Shown here in pieces: positions 27,301-38,710 of a stretch of 64,000 nt of DNA (positions within the stretch are counted from its first letter, which is position 1; every line of letters starts with the position of its first letter). The translations under genes were made by a program, and so were the position numbers. Source of the stretch: Panorpa germanica (taxonomy: Eukaryota; Arthropoda; Insecta; Mecoptera; Panorpidae); assembly GCA_963678705.1 (NCBI GenBank), contig OY783212.1, positions 1,612,001 through 1,676,000 of the forward strand. Direction: 5' to 3'. Below the pieces are notes generated by a model. The model was not told the origin of the DNA, made no database searches, and saw only the letters and a list, made by a program, of their open reading frames with translations.

Positions 27301-30300
27301 GTACTACACTAAGATTATTTTCATTTTCGATGGAATTTTCCGTGGATTGGTTAATTACATTTTCAAAAGCACTGCTGGAGTTATCATTGTTTGCCGATAA
27401 TTCAAAGAAGTTACGTAGCGTTGTACTGGGAATTCTTTCGCTGCTTGATATTTCCGGTCGTATTGTTGGCACAGATTCTTCTGTTGTTGAGTTTTCTCTT
27501 TCTTCATTCACGATCTGATCAAATGTAACGGGAACAACGCTTTCTGTTGTAATTTCCTGGCTTAAACTAGTTGATTCAGCTACTTTTTGAGTAGTTCCTT
27601 CACTTAATTGAAATGTTCCACTTAATAAATTCGTGATTGTTACATCATTATGCTTTTTCATATTTTCTGTGGTTGCAATATATTCCTCCTCTGAATTTCC
27701 AATTGTTGTTCCTACTATTTCCGGTTCTATAGGATCAAATCTCATACCACTCATCTCGGGTTCAATTGGATCGAAATGAATACCATCAGCAATAGCGTTT
27801 TCTACTCTTTTATGAACTAACGGGATAACTTCTAAGTGTTCCTCAGGAAGTGGCTTTGTTCTGTTGTACACGTGTAAATCATCTGTTGTTCTGTTTGAGA
27901 TATCAGTTATGTTTTTATTTTCTGCTGAGAAATCTGTGTCATTCGTTGTTACTGCTTCAATATCATGTCCTTCATGAAGAATATGAATTAAAGTAGCGTT
28001 GTTTTCTAGTTCCGGTAAGAAAGGTGACATATTTTCAGTAATTATCGGTGCAACTTCTGTTGACGCTTCAATAGATTTGTTTTTCGTTGTTGTAACAGTC
28101 CCTTCGGATGAATCTGTCACGTCAACTAATTTTGTATTACGGTTTGAATCTGTTGTAATTTCAAAATTTCTGCCAGTATTGGTTTCATTGGAAATAACAT
28201 CTGACTTTGGTGAAGTGGCCGCATCGCTTGTTGGGACAACGGTATGATCATGTATTACAAAATTGTGTCCTTCTGTTGTAAATGGAATAGAGTTGTCTAC
28301 AGAAAATTGTATAATATTTGGTTTTGAATTTGACTCAGTTACAGCTGATATAATTACATCTGTTGCAGTTGAATTGTCATCTGTAAGATTTCCTGTTTCT
28401 CTAACTGGAACTGGTTCGGGTCTTGGCTGCAATGGTTCATTATTTGCAGTTGCTTCTGTGAAACTGCTTTCAGATACGTTAGACAAGGTAGGTTCCGGGC
28501 TTGCCTTAAGATCCATTTGAATTGTTATTTCCGGCTCTATTTCAATTTCGTGACTATGGGTAACCTGTTCCGTATTTGCTTCAGCATCAGCAATTAGATC
28601 AGAAATTTGACCTGGTTTTTCTGTGGAATTGTTTGTAACTTGTTGCGTTTTCTCTGTAGTTATATTGAACAATTGAGTCGATTCTATTGTAGGTTCTGGT
28701 GTTGGACTTTGCTCTGTATTTTTTTCGTGTTCTATGTTAATGTTAACATGTTCTGGGAATAATCTGGGATTATTTATATTAACAGTTGTTGGTTCTTCTG
28801 TAGAAATTGGTTCTGATAAAGCTACTACATCGTGGTCCATGTGCTTATCATTCATATTTGGAGATTCAGTTGTTACTTCCGGTTCAGGTAGAAAATCCGA
28901 CTTGTTCACTTCTTTTGTTAATTCTGTATTTATATAATTCGGTTCTGTTTTCATATCTGAAGATGGTTCTGGTTTCACAGTAGATTCAAGTTCCGCGTGT
29001 TTAGACATTTCAGTTAATGCATAATCTAATGTAGGCTTTGCAGTAGGTTCAGCGGTAGGCTCAGCGTTTGGTATTGTTGTAGACTCTGGCAACAATTCAA
29101 TTACATTATTATAGTTAAGCCGTGATTCTGGTTCTTCTTTCAACTTACTTTCTGACACTGCCTTTGGTTCAGAAGTTGGTTCCGGTTCGGTGCTCGGTTC
29201 TGTAGTTGGTTCAGGCAATTCTATAACATCTGCTCCATTGTTTATTTTTGAATTAGTATTATCATGGATTAATTTTTCAGTCGATTTAGGTTCAGATGAT
29301 GGCTCCAACTCTATTTCCGATAATACAGTAGGCTCCGGTTCTGCACTGTTTTCCGTTGTTATCGCCGCTAGAGCCTTAAGGTTTTCTTTAATGATTAGTT
29401 TATTCTCAAGATGAGATGATGGTTCAGAAGTGGGATTTGGTTCTGCTTGTGGCTCTGAAGTTGGCTCAGGCTCCGCTTTAGGTGGTGATGTAGCTTCTGA
29501 TTCTGGTTCTATTGGCTCCTCGTCCGATCCTTGGGTTAATTTAACTTCAAAACCTGGTTCTGATTTAGAAGTTGGTTCTGTAGATTTTTCTGTATTTGGC
29601 TGTATTGTTGGTTCGGGCTCTACCTTTGGTTCTGGTTCCGATTTAGGTTCAGATGTGGGTTCTGGAATAACTATTGGTACAGAAACAGATTCAGGTGTGG
29701 ACTTAGGTTCGGCTGTTGATTCCGGTTCCAATTTTGAATCTGATTCAGGCTTCGGTTCTGATGTAGGTTCGGGTTCCGACTTCGGTTCTGATGTAGGTTC
29801 GGGTTCTGACTTTGGTTCTGATGTAGGTTCGGGTTCTGACTTCGGTTCTGATGTAGGTTCGGGTTCCGACTTCGGTTCTGATGTAGGTTCAGGTTCTGAC
29901 TTTGGTTCTGATGTAGGTTCCGGCTCTACCTTCGGATCTGATGTATTTTCGGGTTCAGCTTTCGGCTCCGATGTAGGTTCGGGTTCAGCTTTCGGCTCCG
30001 ATGTAGGTTCGGGTTCAGCTTTCGGCACTGATGTAGGTTCGGGTTCAGTTTTCGGCTCTGATGTAGGTTCGGGTTCAGCTTTCGGCACTGATGTAGGTTC
30101 TGGTTCGGCTTTCGGCTCTGATGTAGGTTCTGGTTCTGACTTCGGTTCGGATGTAGCTTCGGGTTCTGATTTTGGCTCGGATGTAGGCACAGGCTCTGAC
30201 TTGGTTTCTTTAATAGTTTCTGTGTATGCTATTATTTCATCATGATAGTTTGATCTAGACTCCGAATCATATGTGGGTTTTCCAGTAGGTTCTGCTTCTG

Positions 30301-33300
30301 CTCTTGGCTCTGATGTTGACTCGGGATAAAACTGAGAATTAAGTTCTACATGATGTCTATGATCAGTATGCTCATGTTCAAAAGATGGCTCTGGTTTAAA
30401 TGTGGTACGTTCTGGTTCTGATGTAGGTTCGGATGTTGGCTCCGCAAGCCCTATTACATGTTCATGATTATGTGAAACGTGGTCGTGTTCAGTGCTGGAC
30501 ACCGATTTAGGTTCAGCAGTCGGTTCTGGTTCTGAGCTAGGTTCCACTGTCGGTTCTGGTGCGACCTCCTCTTCATGTGCATGATCCTGATAATCATAGT
30601 GATGCATATGATCATCGTGGTCGTGATGCTCCGAATGATCGTCATGTGCATGATGCCCAACAGCATGCTCTTCGTGGATATGATGATGATCTCCAGGTAC
30701 TTCTTCGTTTGCAAGACATTTCGATCCATCCAACCCAAGATGCAAACCATCTGGACAAATGCACATGAAATCAGAATTGTTATAGTCATATTTACATTCG
30801 TATTCGCAGTCATTCTTGTTCAATCGACAGAGATCTAGTACGCCACCAGATTGAACAGTATCTACTGGAATGTGATAATTTAAAATATATCCATTATTTT
30901 GATTCAAAGCTCTTCGTAATTTCTTTCCTAGCTTTTCTTCTGACACTGGTGCAGGAGCGTTCTGTACACCTGGACGCTGTACCCAACTAATACGATAGGT
31001 AACTATAACAGATCCGGGCCTGTAAGGATTAACATGCCGTTTTGGTTAAGTAGAACTTTTAAACCTAATTAAATATATATTAGTTTGAATATTTAAAAAA
31101 TACTTACATGAAATTCATAACTTTAACAGAAATGTTATGTGGTCCATGGTACAGCGTTGGATTATCGAATATAACTGTCTTCAGTTCTGTCTCCAAAGAT
31201 TCAGCCAACTTTCTGTACTCTGCACTGTTTCTGTCCGCTAAGCTATTCGTATACTGTGCGTTGTCGATTATTAATTTTCCTTCCAAGGTATCTGGTACTA
31301 AAAGAATAAATTAAAATAATTTAGTTAGAACAGAATTCTTCTAATTATTTAAAATCAATGATTTTTCCAAATATTTACCAAATTGCATGAAATTTTCAGT
31401 TGGTGCTATCGGTGGATTCGGAGGCACTACACCGGATGTGGTACCTCCAACTCCAAACACTCCTGCAGATTTAACGTCATCCCCTAAACTACGAGCCGCA
31501 CTGGATTCATTTTGAATTGGTGTAGCTTCGTTGTTGAGAATTACTCCAGCTACAAAGTTAATTTTTATGTATTATTATTACGAATATTATGTAAAAAAAA
31601 CTTTGAATAATATGCAACATTCTATCTTACTTGCTGCTAAGATTCCAATAAGAATTGCGGCTCCTATCAGAGCCAGTCCGATACTCCAGCATACATATCG
31701 GCGCCATCTCCCTTTGTTGCGTTTATCCATTGTAACATATAATTTTTCACCCCTATTAAAAACAAACTGCATTAAAAATATTGTTAATTTGACCAATTAA
31801 AAACCAACCAAGCAAAACTAAATTTTATTATATTTACAAATCAAACTAATCTGCATGATAAAATTTAACTGAACCCCCACGACCATTAAGCGGGAAAAGA
31901 AAGGAAAAATGTTTTTCGATGTTATGTTTTCCTTTAAGGTATTGTGGTATCATAACATTGAAAAACAGAAAATAAGAAATATGTTCTTTAAGTAATAAGT
32001 CATGTTTCTGACTTGGAGATGATGGCGTTCACAGCCTGGTTTACAAATAAGAACAAAATAAATGGAAATAGATTAAAGTAGCAGTTTGAATGTGTTTGTT
32101 AGAAGTCTGTTTGTTGGTTTGTTGGTATGTTTGTATGTTGGTACGAGTATGTTTGTTTTTATTGGTCTTTGGTCGATACCTAGAAGCCTGCAGCCACTGC
32201 TGATAGTCAAGCAGGCCGTGGGTCGGTTCGTTTATGGACAGTCCCTGCTCGTTTACACCTGACGTGCGCATACGGGGGTCCGCAAAAGTTACGCTGCGTA
32301 CAATTCAAAAAACAATTCTACAATCTTGTTATCATTGTTCCTTTAACATTTTTATGTACATTTTACTGAATAAATGATGTCCGTTTATGATGAAACCAAT
32401 GAATTTTGTGGAAAGCCAACGATAAATGATAATTAACTTTGTTATTTCAGAAACGCAATAAGACATACGACATATGGTCTTCAACATTTGCTATCTGTTT
32501 CACATTCATTATTTTTTGTTAACCTTGTTTTTCAATCATGGAGTTTCTAACAAAGAAGTACCTAACAATTATCTGTTGAATCCGGTATAAATCTTTCATA
32601 TTTTAAAAATACTATGGATTAAGTGATTTAATAAAGAATTAAAGGCTAGAACTGAATGCAGAGAAAACAAAAATCATGGTATTCCAAAAAGGGGGAGGAA
32701 AAACAATAAAGAAAACGTGAAAATATAAAACAGATGACATTGAGGAAGTAGAGGAATTTAGATACCTAGGTTACACATTCAAAAAAAAACAATGGAGAAG
32801 AGGCGCAGATAAGGGACGTATCGAAGAAGGCGGATTTAGCAATGACAAGGGTGTGGAGATTAGGAGAACATGTGTTTGGTGCGGATATGCAAAAGAGGCT
32901 ATGGGTGTTTGATAGACTAATAACGAGTATGATGATGTACGGAACAGAGATATGGGGGTGGAAGGAGCAAGAGAAGTTGGAAAGAACCCAGGAGAGATAC
33001 ATTAAATGGATACTAGGGCTGGACAGGTGTACGCCAGGATACATGATGATGGAAGAATTAAAATGGGACAAGATAAGAATTGAAGCAGGTAGAAGAGCAG
33101 TAAAATATGAAGAGAAAATGAGTAGCGCTGAAAGTAAAATTTTAAGGAAAATAAACGAGGAGAGTAGAAAGGAGGGTGGGGAAAGAGGCCCGAAAGAGAG
33201 AAATGAGTATTGCGAAAGGAATGGAATGGCAATAGAGGAGGCAGAGAGAAGAAGAGAAGGAGGCACAAGTGTGGAAGAGGAGCTAAGGAGAAGAGACAGG

Positions 33301-35140
33301 GAGATACAGCAACAGGAAAGAATGAAAGAAATTGAGAAGAGCAATTACAACACAAGATATAAAAGAATTTGGGAGAGAGATACCACAATATTTAAGTGAA
33401 AAAGACACAAAAAACATGAGAAGGAATGCCAGATTTACATTGGGAAACGAGGAGGAAGGAAACAGATACTGGGCAAATAACGAGGAAAGGATGTGTAGAG
33501 TGTGCGGAACGAAAATTGAAACATTGGAGCACATTAAGTTTTCATGTCAGAAAAAGGTAATGAGCGAGAAAAATATTGTGCAGTTATTAAAGGACGCAGT
33601 AAAGAGAAGAGGTGGATGGCGGAAATAAAGAAAAAGAACGAGAAAAGGGAAGGAACGCCGGAGCAGAAGTGATGTCTAATAAAACCATGCGAACACGTAG
33701 ATGCAATTCCAAACCACAATGTGAATGGGGAATATGTTTCCCAGTATCAACATAATGGCGGAAAAAGTGAAAATGAAGACAGAAGGGAAGAAATATAGTG
33801 AAAATATAATAGAGGGTTTGTCGAGAGGAGACAAAGAAGACAAGAGGTGAGGAAACGGTGAGAATAAAGGAGGACTAAGGAAAATGAAGGGAGAGGGTCA
33901 AGAGAAGAAGAAGCAAAAAGTACTTTTGGAAATAGAAAGGTCTAGAATAGTATAAGTTTAATTTCAAGTTGAAGTTCTATGAAATGTATTAAGAATGTAG
34001 ATTGAAAAGCCGAAAGGCACTCAATTAATATAATACAATAATGAAGAATTAATCGGTCATTGGCATGTGACTTAGTACGTGTCTGAAATAACCCACTCAT
34101 TTTTATTTACTTGAGTGATAAGAGGCAGTGATACAGTGTTTGAACATATGTTTAATTTTTTGAACAGTGCAGCCGAAAGAATGATGAATAAATAAAATAT
34201 ATTTTTCAGATTTCTAAGTTGGTACAACGATCTCACTTTTGAAGTTATTAGAAGAATTTTGGATGAATTTATGAATGGAAGATCTTATAACACAATTACC
34301 TCATGTATTTACGATGTTCATTGACCGGCACAAAGTATTCATCGTACGGGTCACCTAAATCCACTTCCGTTTCCTTCTTAACAGGTAATCCATTCTTGAT
34401 CGGATCCATGTTGACCAACTCCAGATTGACAGCTTCGTGAGTTTCTGCTTCTCCATTACTTTTTGTCGGAGATTTAAATCCCAAATCAAAGCTATTGTTT
34501 AAGTCGCCATTCGTATGCTTCTTCGGCGATTTCCGTGGGTCCATGTGACCAAACGAAGATGTCCGAGTAGTTGGCTCGTGTTCGAATCCAGGGTTATCAA
34601 GACCTCCGTTGCTGCGAGATGGTCCATCGTTTGCATCCACCATGTGCAGTTTTTGTTGGCTTCCAGTCGGGGATATTGGAGGCGGTGTATTTGGAGGTGG
34701 TGTTTTTGGCGGTGGTGTCCTTGGAGGAGGTGTTTTAGGTGGAGTTACTTTTGGTGGAGGTGATTTTGGAGGAGGAGTTTTTGGACGATTGTCTATTTTA
34801 ATATTATCTGGTTTGTGATGGTTTCCAACATTGATGTGTTCAACATTTGGAATAGTTACTTCATTGTGATATATAGGGGTACTTGGGACGGGTGGGGGAG
34901 GTGTTGACATCTTTGATGGTGCACTTGTCGGTTTTTGATTATCACTGTTATCGCCATTTATTGATAACGTTACTTCGTTGATGTGGTAAAATGACTGGTT
35001 ATCTGAAATGAAGAAAATATTTAGCATACTTAACTAATCTGTTACACAAGTTGAAGTTATTTAGGTTACGAACCTGTTGCAGAGATATCTCCTGGAGAGA
35101 CCACGGTCACTGCGGAGTCGCTGCTGTCCGCTTCATCCAT
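24369..35140 (-). CDS. Type II transmembrane mosaic serine-protease homologue (pseudoprotease)
   Basis: Fifteen coding exons: 35140-35074, 35002-34300, 32293-32180, 31752-31631, 31549-31379, 31297-31108, 31019-26781, 26689-26526, 26441-26205, 26122-25673, 25598-25449, 25369-25185, 25054-24892, 24813-24668, 24560-24369. They total 7,293 nt and 2,430 residues with every phase matching. Layout: cytoplasmic proline-rich tail with TPPPK repeats; TM about 314-335 after KGRWRR; SEA about 396-513 with GSVIV at 458-462; EGF-like 520-557; His cluster 567-604; Pro/Glu/Thr/Ser repeats; LDLa at 1844, 1890, 1928, 1967 and 2004; SRCR about 2060-2150; trypsin-like domain from IVGG at 2171. The catalytic His is Ser2213 (VSYSC), the Asp is kept (Asp2275, GDVALL) and the Ser is Glu2370 (CYNDEGAP), so no hydrolysis is expected. 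The architecture resembles corin/TMPRSS-type cell-surface proteases. Its ligand and role are unknown. Confidence 0.9.
26781..31019 (-). other. Giant 4.2-kb exon: SEA end, EGF, repeats, LDLa start
   Basis: This uninterrupted coding exon of 4,239 nt contributes about 1,413 residues, more than half of the transmembrane protein. All other exons are 67-703 nt. It contains the C-terminal half of the SEA domain, the EGF-like repeat, the His cluster, the long low-complexity stalk, and the first half of LDLa 1 (KCTAGQFQC). It is read through entirely in one frame, with no stop. Confidence 0.9.
29690..30200 (-). repeat. Coding minisatellite of SEPEPTSEPK units
   Basis: About twenty tandem 10-residue (30-bp) units of the form PEPTSEPKSE / PEPTSEPKAE run nearly head to tail. 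More dispersed SEPT/EPEPT motifs continue on both sides (28.9-30.5 kb). The Lys-Ser-Glu type clusters at 29.76-29.93 kb and the Lys-Ala-Glu type at 29.94-30.12 kb, which suggests expansion by local duplication. The stalk is rich in Thr/Ser and Pro, so dense O-glycosylation is likely (inference). Confidence 0.85.
32180..32293 (-). other. 114-nt phase-neutral exon of the transmembrane gene
   Basis: The acceptor is TTGTACGCAG and the donor GTATCG. The exon enters and leaves in phase 2, like its neighbours, so it can be included or skipped. It encodes 38 cytoplasmic residues: SVTFADPRMRTSGVNEQG, then LSINEPTHGLLDYQQWLQAS. The composition is unlike the surrounding intron. Confidence 0.7.
32643..34043 (+). 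mobile_element. 5'-truncated LINE, family A (copy 2), 1.4 kb
   Basis: AAGAATTAA flanks the insert (32634-32642 and 34044-34052). It encodes the end of a reverse transcriptase: ELNAEKTKIMVFQKGG, EEFRYLGYTF, MYGTEIWGWKEQEKLERTQE, WILGLDRCTPGYMMMEE, then a basic C-terminus with CRVCGTKIETLEHIKFSC. A stop (TGA near 32718), a frameshift at an A-run near 32780 and further frame changes inactivate it. It lies antisense in the intron between exons 2 and 3 of the transmembrane gene. Confidence 0.85.
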
Positions 35141-36502
35141 TCTTGTGGTTGATATTTTTGAATTATCAATTCAAAAAGTATTTCTGGAACAAAAGCAACG
35201 GCTTTTTAATTTAATATTGATTTATAACGACTGGTCTTTAGGTCGGACGCGACAAAACGTTTTAACGGTTAAATCAATCACTGAAGTTGTAAGATCGCAA
35301 ATCGTGAATAGTTTTATATCACATTCAAAATATACATGCAATAAAATCATCCGTTCATAAAACAGTACTCCAATTAGTAAAATCATTAGCATATCATCTC
35401 AATACGTTTGGCTACTCCAATCGAAATCATCGATGTACTATAAGTGTATGAAAATTTACGTCAGTTGGAATTTCAAACAAAATGCAATTGAAGTTCTATT
35501 TGTTTTAATAATTTTAGAGGTTTAAACGTGAATTATATGTAAATGTGAAACGACCAGTCTACTGATATACCCATGTTCACAACCAATGATGAAGTAGATA
35601 TCTGTATCACCCTATAACAATATATTTTCATATAACTTTCGTATAATTTTAAATTTTTTCGATATTATTCGTTAAAGTAACTTGTCTTCTTAACTTTTTC
35701 GCCTGGACTAATACTAACAACTTTCAAATTTCTTAGCGTCAACACCAACACAGATAATCATCTGCTCATCTTTACTATTTATGTGTGTCAAAGAATCTCT
35801 TAACATTTACTTGTAAAGATCATGAACAAACATCATCTACTTCAACAGTGTTTCGTAAATTAGCGTTTATTAGCACTTATTCATGAGATTGCCAATGACT
35901 AATACACTAAATATTTGCTGTTTTTAGCTCAGAATTAAATCTAATCTAACGGTTAAATTATTTTTTGGTTATGTTATTGTTAAAGTACTTGTCTCAGGTC
36001 TCAGGTCTCAGCATTCAAACATTATTGCGCTTATAGAGAAAAACCATAATCACAAGTAAATCGTGAGTGATAGTTGAGCATTTTTTGTTGTTGTTGATGC
36101 AACGAACGGGGCAAGGGGACGGGGGTGAGACGGTGCGGTGAGGTGTTTCTAATACATATTCCTTTCAGTTACTTTGTGTATTGAATTTTAATGTAAAAGA
36201 AATATTTAAAAGATAATATTATTAGTATTCAGAAAGCTTTACTAATTCTAAGGTGTTACCATGCAGAAGTGTCACATTCGCTTTCTGAACGCCTCCGCAA
36301 AATTATTTAATTATTCTCTCGGTTTAATAGTCGAAAAACTAATTTAATTAAGAAAAAAATTATGTATAAACTTTCAAATGAACTATTTACAGGTGGTATT
36401 TGTTTTACTTGTGGCAAGACTTTTTGTTTTTGCGCCATTTTGTTATTGACTATTTTGACAGTTCATATTAGACAGATGTGTAGTGTCGTTCCGTTATCTC
36501 AA

Positions 36503-36622
36503 AGGGCTTGTGAACTCATATTTTAGGGGTCGTTTTTAGGGATGGCGATCTGAGATCGATTAATCGAAGAATTGATTTTTTGAGTTGAAAAAACAATGGA
36601 TCGATCCCGTGAATCGCCAACC
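36503..36622. repeat. MITE end plus small inverted repeat
   Basis: GGGCTTGTGAACTCAT with TTTTAGGGGTCG matches the end of the MITE family at 3.87 and 54.15 kb. It is followed by a short palindrome bounded by AGGGATGGCGAT and ATCGCCAACCC (about 36538-36622) that contains ATCGATTAATCG. No duplication was fixed. Confidence 0.4.
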
Positions 36623-37548
36623 CAATTATACATAGCTATGTACAAAAAAATATTTACACATTTTGTAGTAGTTACTTATAAATGTTACATGTTTTTTACA
36701 GTGTGAACTATTAATAGAACTATAGTTTTTAGATCTAAAATGAAATAAATTTCATTTTCTTTGGAATTGGTTGTTAAAGTTTATTTAAATAATCTTAAAA
36801 TACACGTAAACATTTTTTATGGATCCGCGAACACAAGAAAACCACCAGACAAACAATTTGGAAGCGCGCGTACCCTCTTCCCCTTGGACCTATCGGCCAC
36901 CTATGATTACTCTTAACCTTCAAATGTACACTCTAAAAACACTCAAATCATCACCAAGAAGACTCGTATTTTTCTTGTATGGAATTATGTAAGTTATTTT
37001 TGTATAAATGATTTATTTATGATATAAACAAGAAATACCTGATTTTTGTAGTGGATTGTATGAAAATACACCTACTATATTAAACAGCCGAAATAATGAC
37101 TAAATGCAAATAAAACCTAGCGCATATAGCGAGAGAAATCAATTGAATTTATTTTGCAATTTATTGCATGAAGGTGTTTTTTACTTAGACAATTTGGTTA
37201 GCTTACTCTTTATCATTTAATGAATCTGAACAATTCGATATAGCTTGTTATACTCGTAGTTGAACGTTAGATCGTTTTGCAATGCAAAACAGTTCTTGAC
37301 TTTTCCTTCGTCAAGAATAAAACAGTAATAGGATAGTGCTTTAGAATAATTTATTTTTTGTGACAATAATAGTTTAGTGTTCAAAAAATTATGGTTGTTG
37401 TCGTCCTACAATATAATTTGCAACTTTTACAAAATTCACAAGTCAAGGAAGCAAAAACTTTAGTCCTAGTCTGCATCAGCAAAGCTGTCACATATATAAA
37501 GCCCGTGTGAACGTATACAAGATCTTATTAATGAAATATTTAATCTTA

Positions 37549-37950
37549 TACCGGTTTCATGCCAGAGGGACAGTTTTGAAAACATATTTGTTGTTAAAAA
37601 ACAAAACAAAAACATGTTTTGTTTCTAATTGAATAGACTGGTTTTGTTTTTAGTGTTTTTCTTTGTGTCCCATAAAAATTATAAACGTTATAAATAACAA
37701 CTGACAAGCGCAAACGTTCACAAAAAACAAAACTACGTGTTCAAACCAAGCAGACTAAAAAACAACAACAAACGTGTTTTCTTTGATCTTACCGACTCCA
37801 GATAGGAATGTGTTTTGTTTACTAAAACAGTTTTTAAAGACAAAAATGTTTTAAGAACTGTCTCTTTGGTGTAAAGATGGGTGTTTTTGTTCAGAAAAAG
37901 TTTTTGTTCGTGTTTTATTGAATTGTGTTTATTGTGGTGTGAAACCGACA
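37549..37950. mobile_element. PIF/Harbinger-type MITE, family C (copy 1)
   Basis: The ends TACCGGTTTCATGCC and (other strand) TGTCGGTTTCACACC are flanked by TTA at 37546-37548 and 37951-37953. The interior is rich in TTTTGTTTT. It is the same family as 52086-52514, in opposite orientation. Confidence 0.8.
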
Positions 37951-38362
37951 TTACGTTGACTTATTTAAATAACGATCTGAGCAATAATTTTCGTTCCGAT
38001 TGGTTTTTTATAAAAAGCAAAAGACTGGTGTAAACATACGTTCAATGTATACTCTCTATTGCGCAATGATTCGAACTTTAACTATATGTATCTCGAATGC
38101 GAAACGGTCAATCTGCATCAAATTTTTAAAATAATTCGATAATGATATCCTTTATAATTGTACAAATCTATTATATTCACCGATGAATTACGAGATCTTT
38201 AAAAACATAATTTCACAAATACTACAATTCAAGTGAAATACCTACAAGTCACTATGATTATTGCATCCTAGAGTTACATATATGTACTAGAGAACTCTAT
38301 ATATAGGGTTGCCATAATTTTTTAGAATCTAGTCCGGACGATCACGTTTTTTTTTGGAATTT

Positions 38363-38710
38363 TCATTCAAATGTCGGTTTTAATTTTAGGTCTTTTCTAT
38401 TGGAAGCATCGATAATGATGGATACAAATTGCGCAACTTTCACTTCTTCCAAAACTGTGGAGAAAATGTATGGCCCAATCACACCTACAGCCAATGTTTC
38501 AATGTTGTTACCTGCACTAAACTTTGAATCATGTAGTTTTGCTATTAATGTAAATGTGCAGTCTGAAGCATTGAAATTATTTTCATGTTTAACAGCATGG
38601 TATGCAAAAACTAATTCTGTTAATCCGGACATAATTACGAGTCCGGACAAAAATCCGTACATGGTGATCAAATCCGGACAATCCGGACTGTCGCAGTCAC
38701 TGACAGTCAT
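38363..38710 (-). pseudogene. hAT transposase fragment (KIAA1586/DUF4371 type)
   Basis: The minus strand encodes AYHAVKHENNFNASDCTFTL, then SAGNNIETLAVGVIGPYIF and VAQFVSIIIDASNRKDLKLK. This resembles the central part of hAT transposases, where a conserved Asp lies in the TIDASN segment. Only about 85-115 residues remain, and the flanks contain CCGGACAATCCGGAC-like motifs of transposon ends. It is inactive. Confidence 0.7.

Noticed and set aside
29430-30245. Plus-strand ORF of 271 codons rich in GSGSDFGSDV
   Set aside because: It is the exact antisense of the PEPTSEPK coding repeats. The repeat composition keeps the opposite strand open, and it has no independent support.
32766-33388. Minus-strand ORFs of 192 and 128 codons
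   Set aside because: Antisense shadows of the purine-rich LINE family A coding region.
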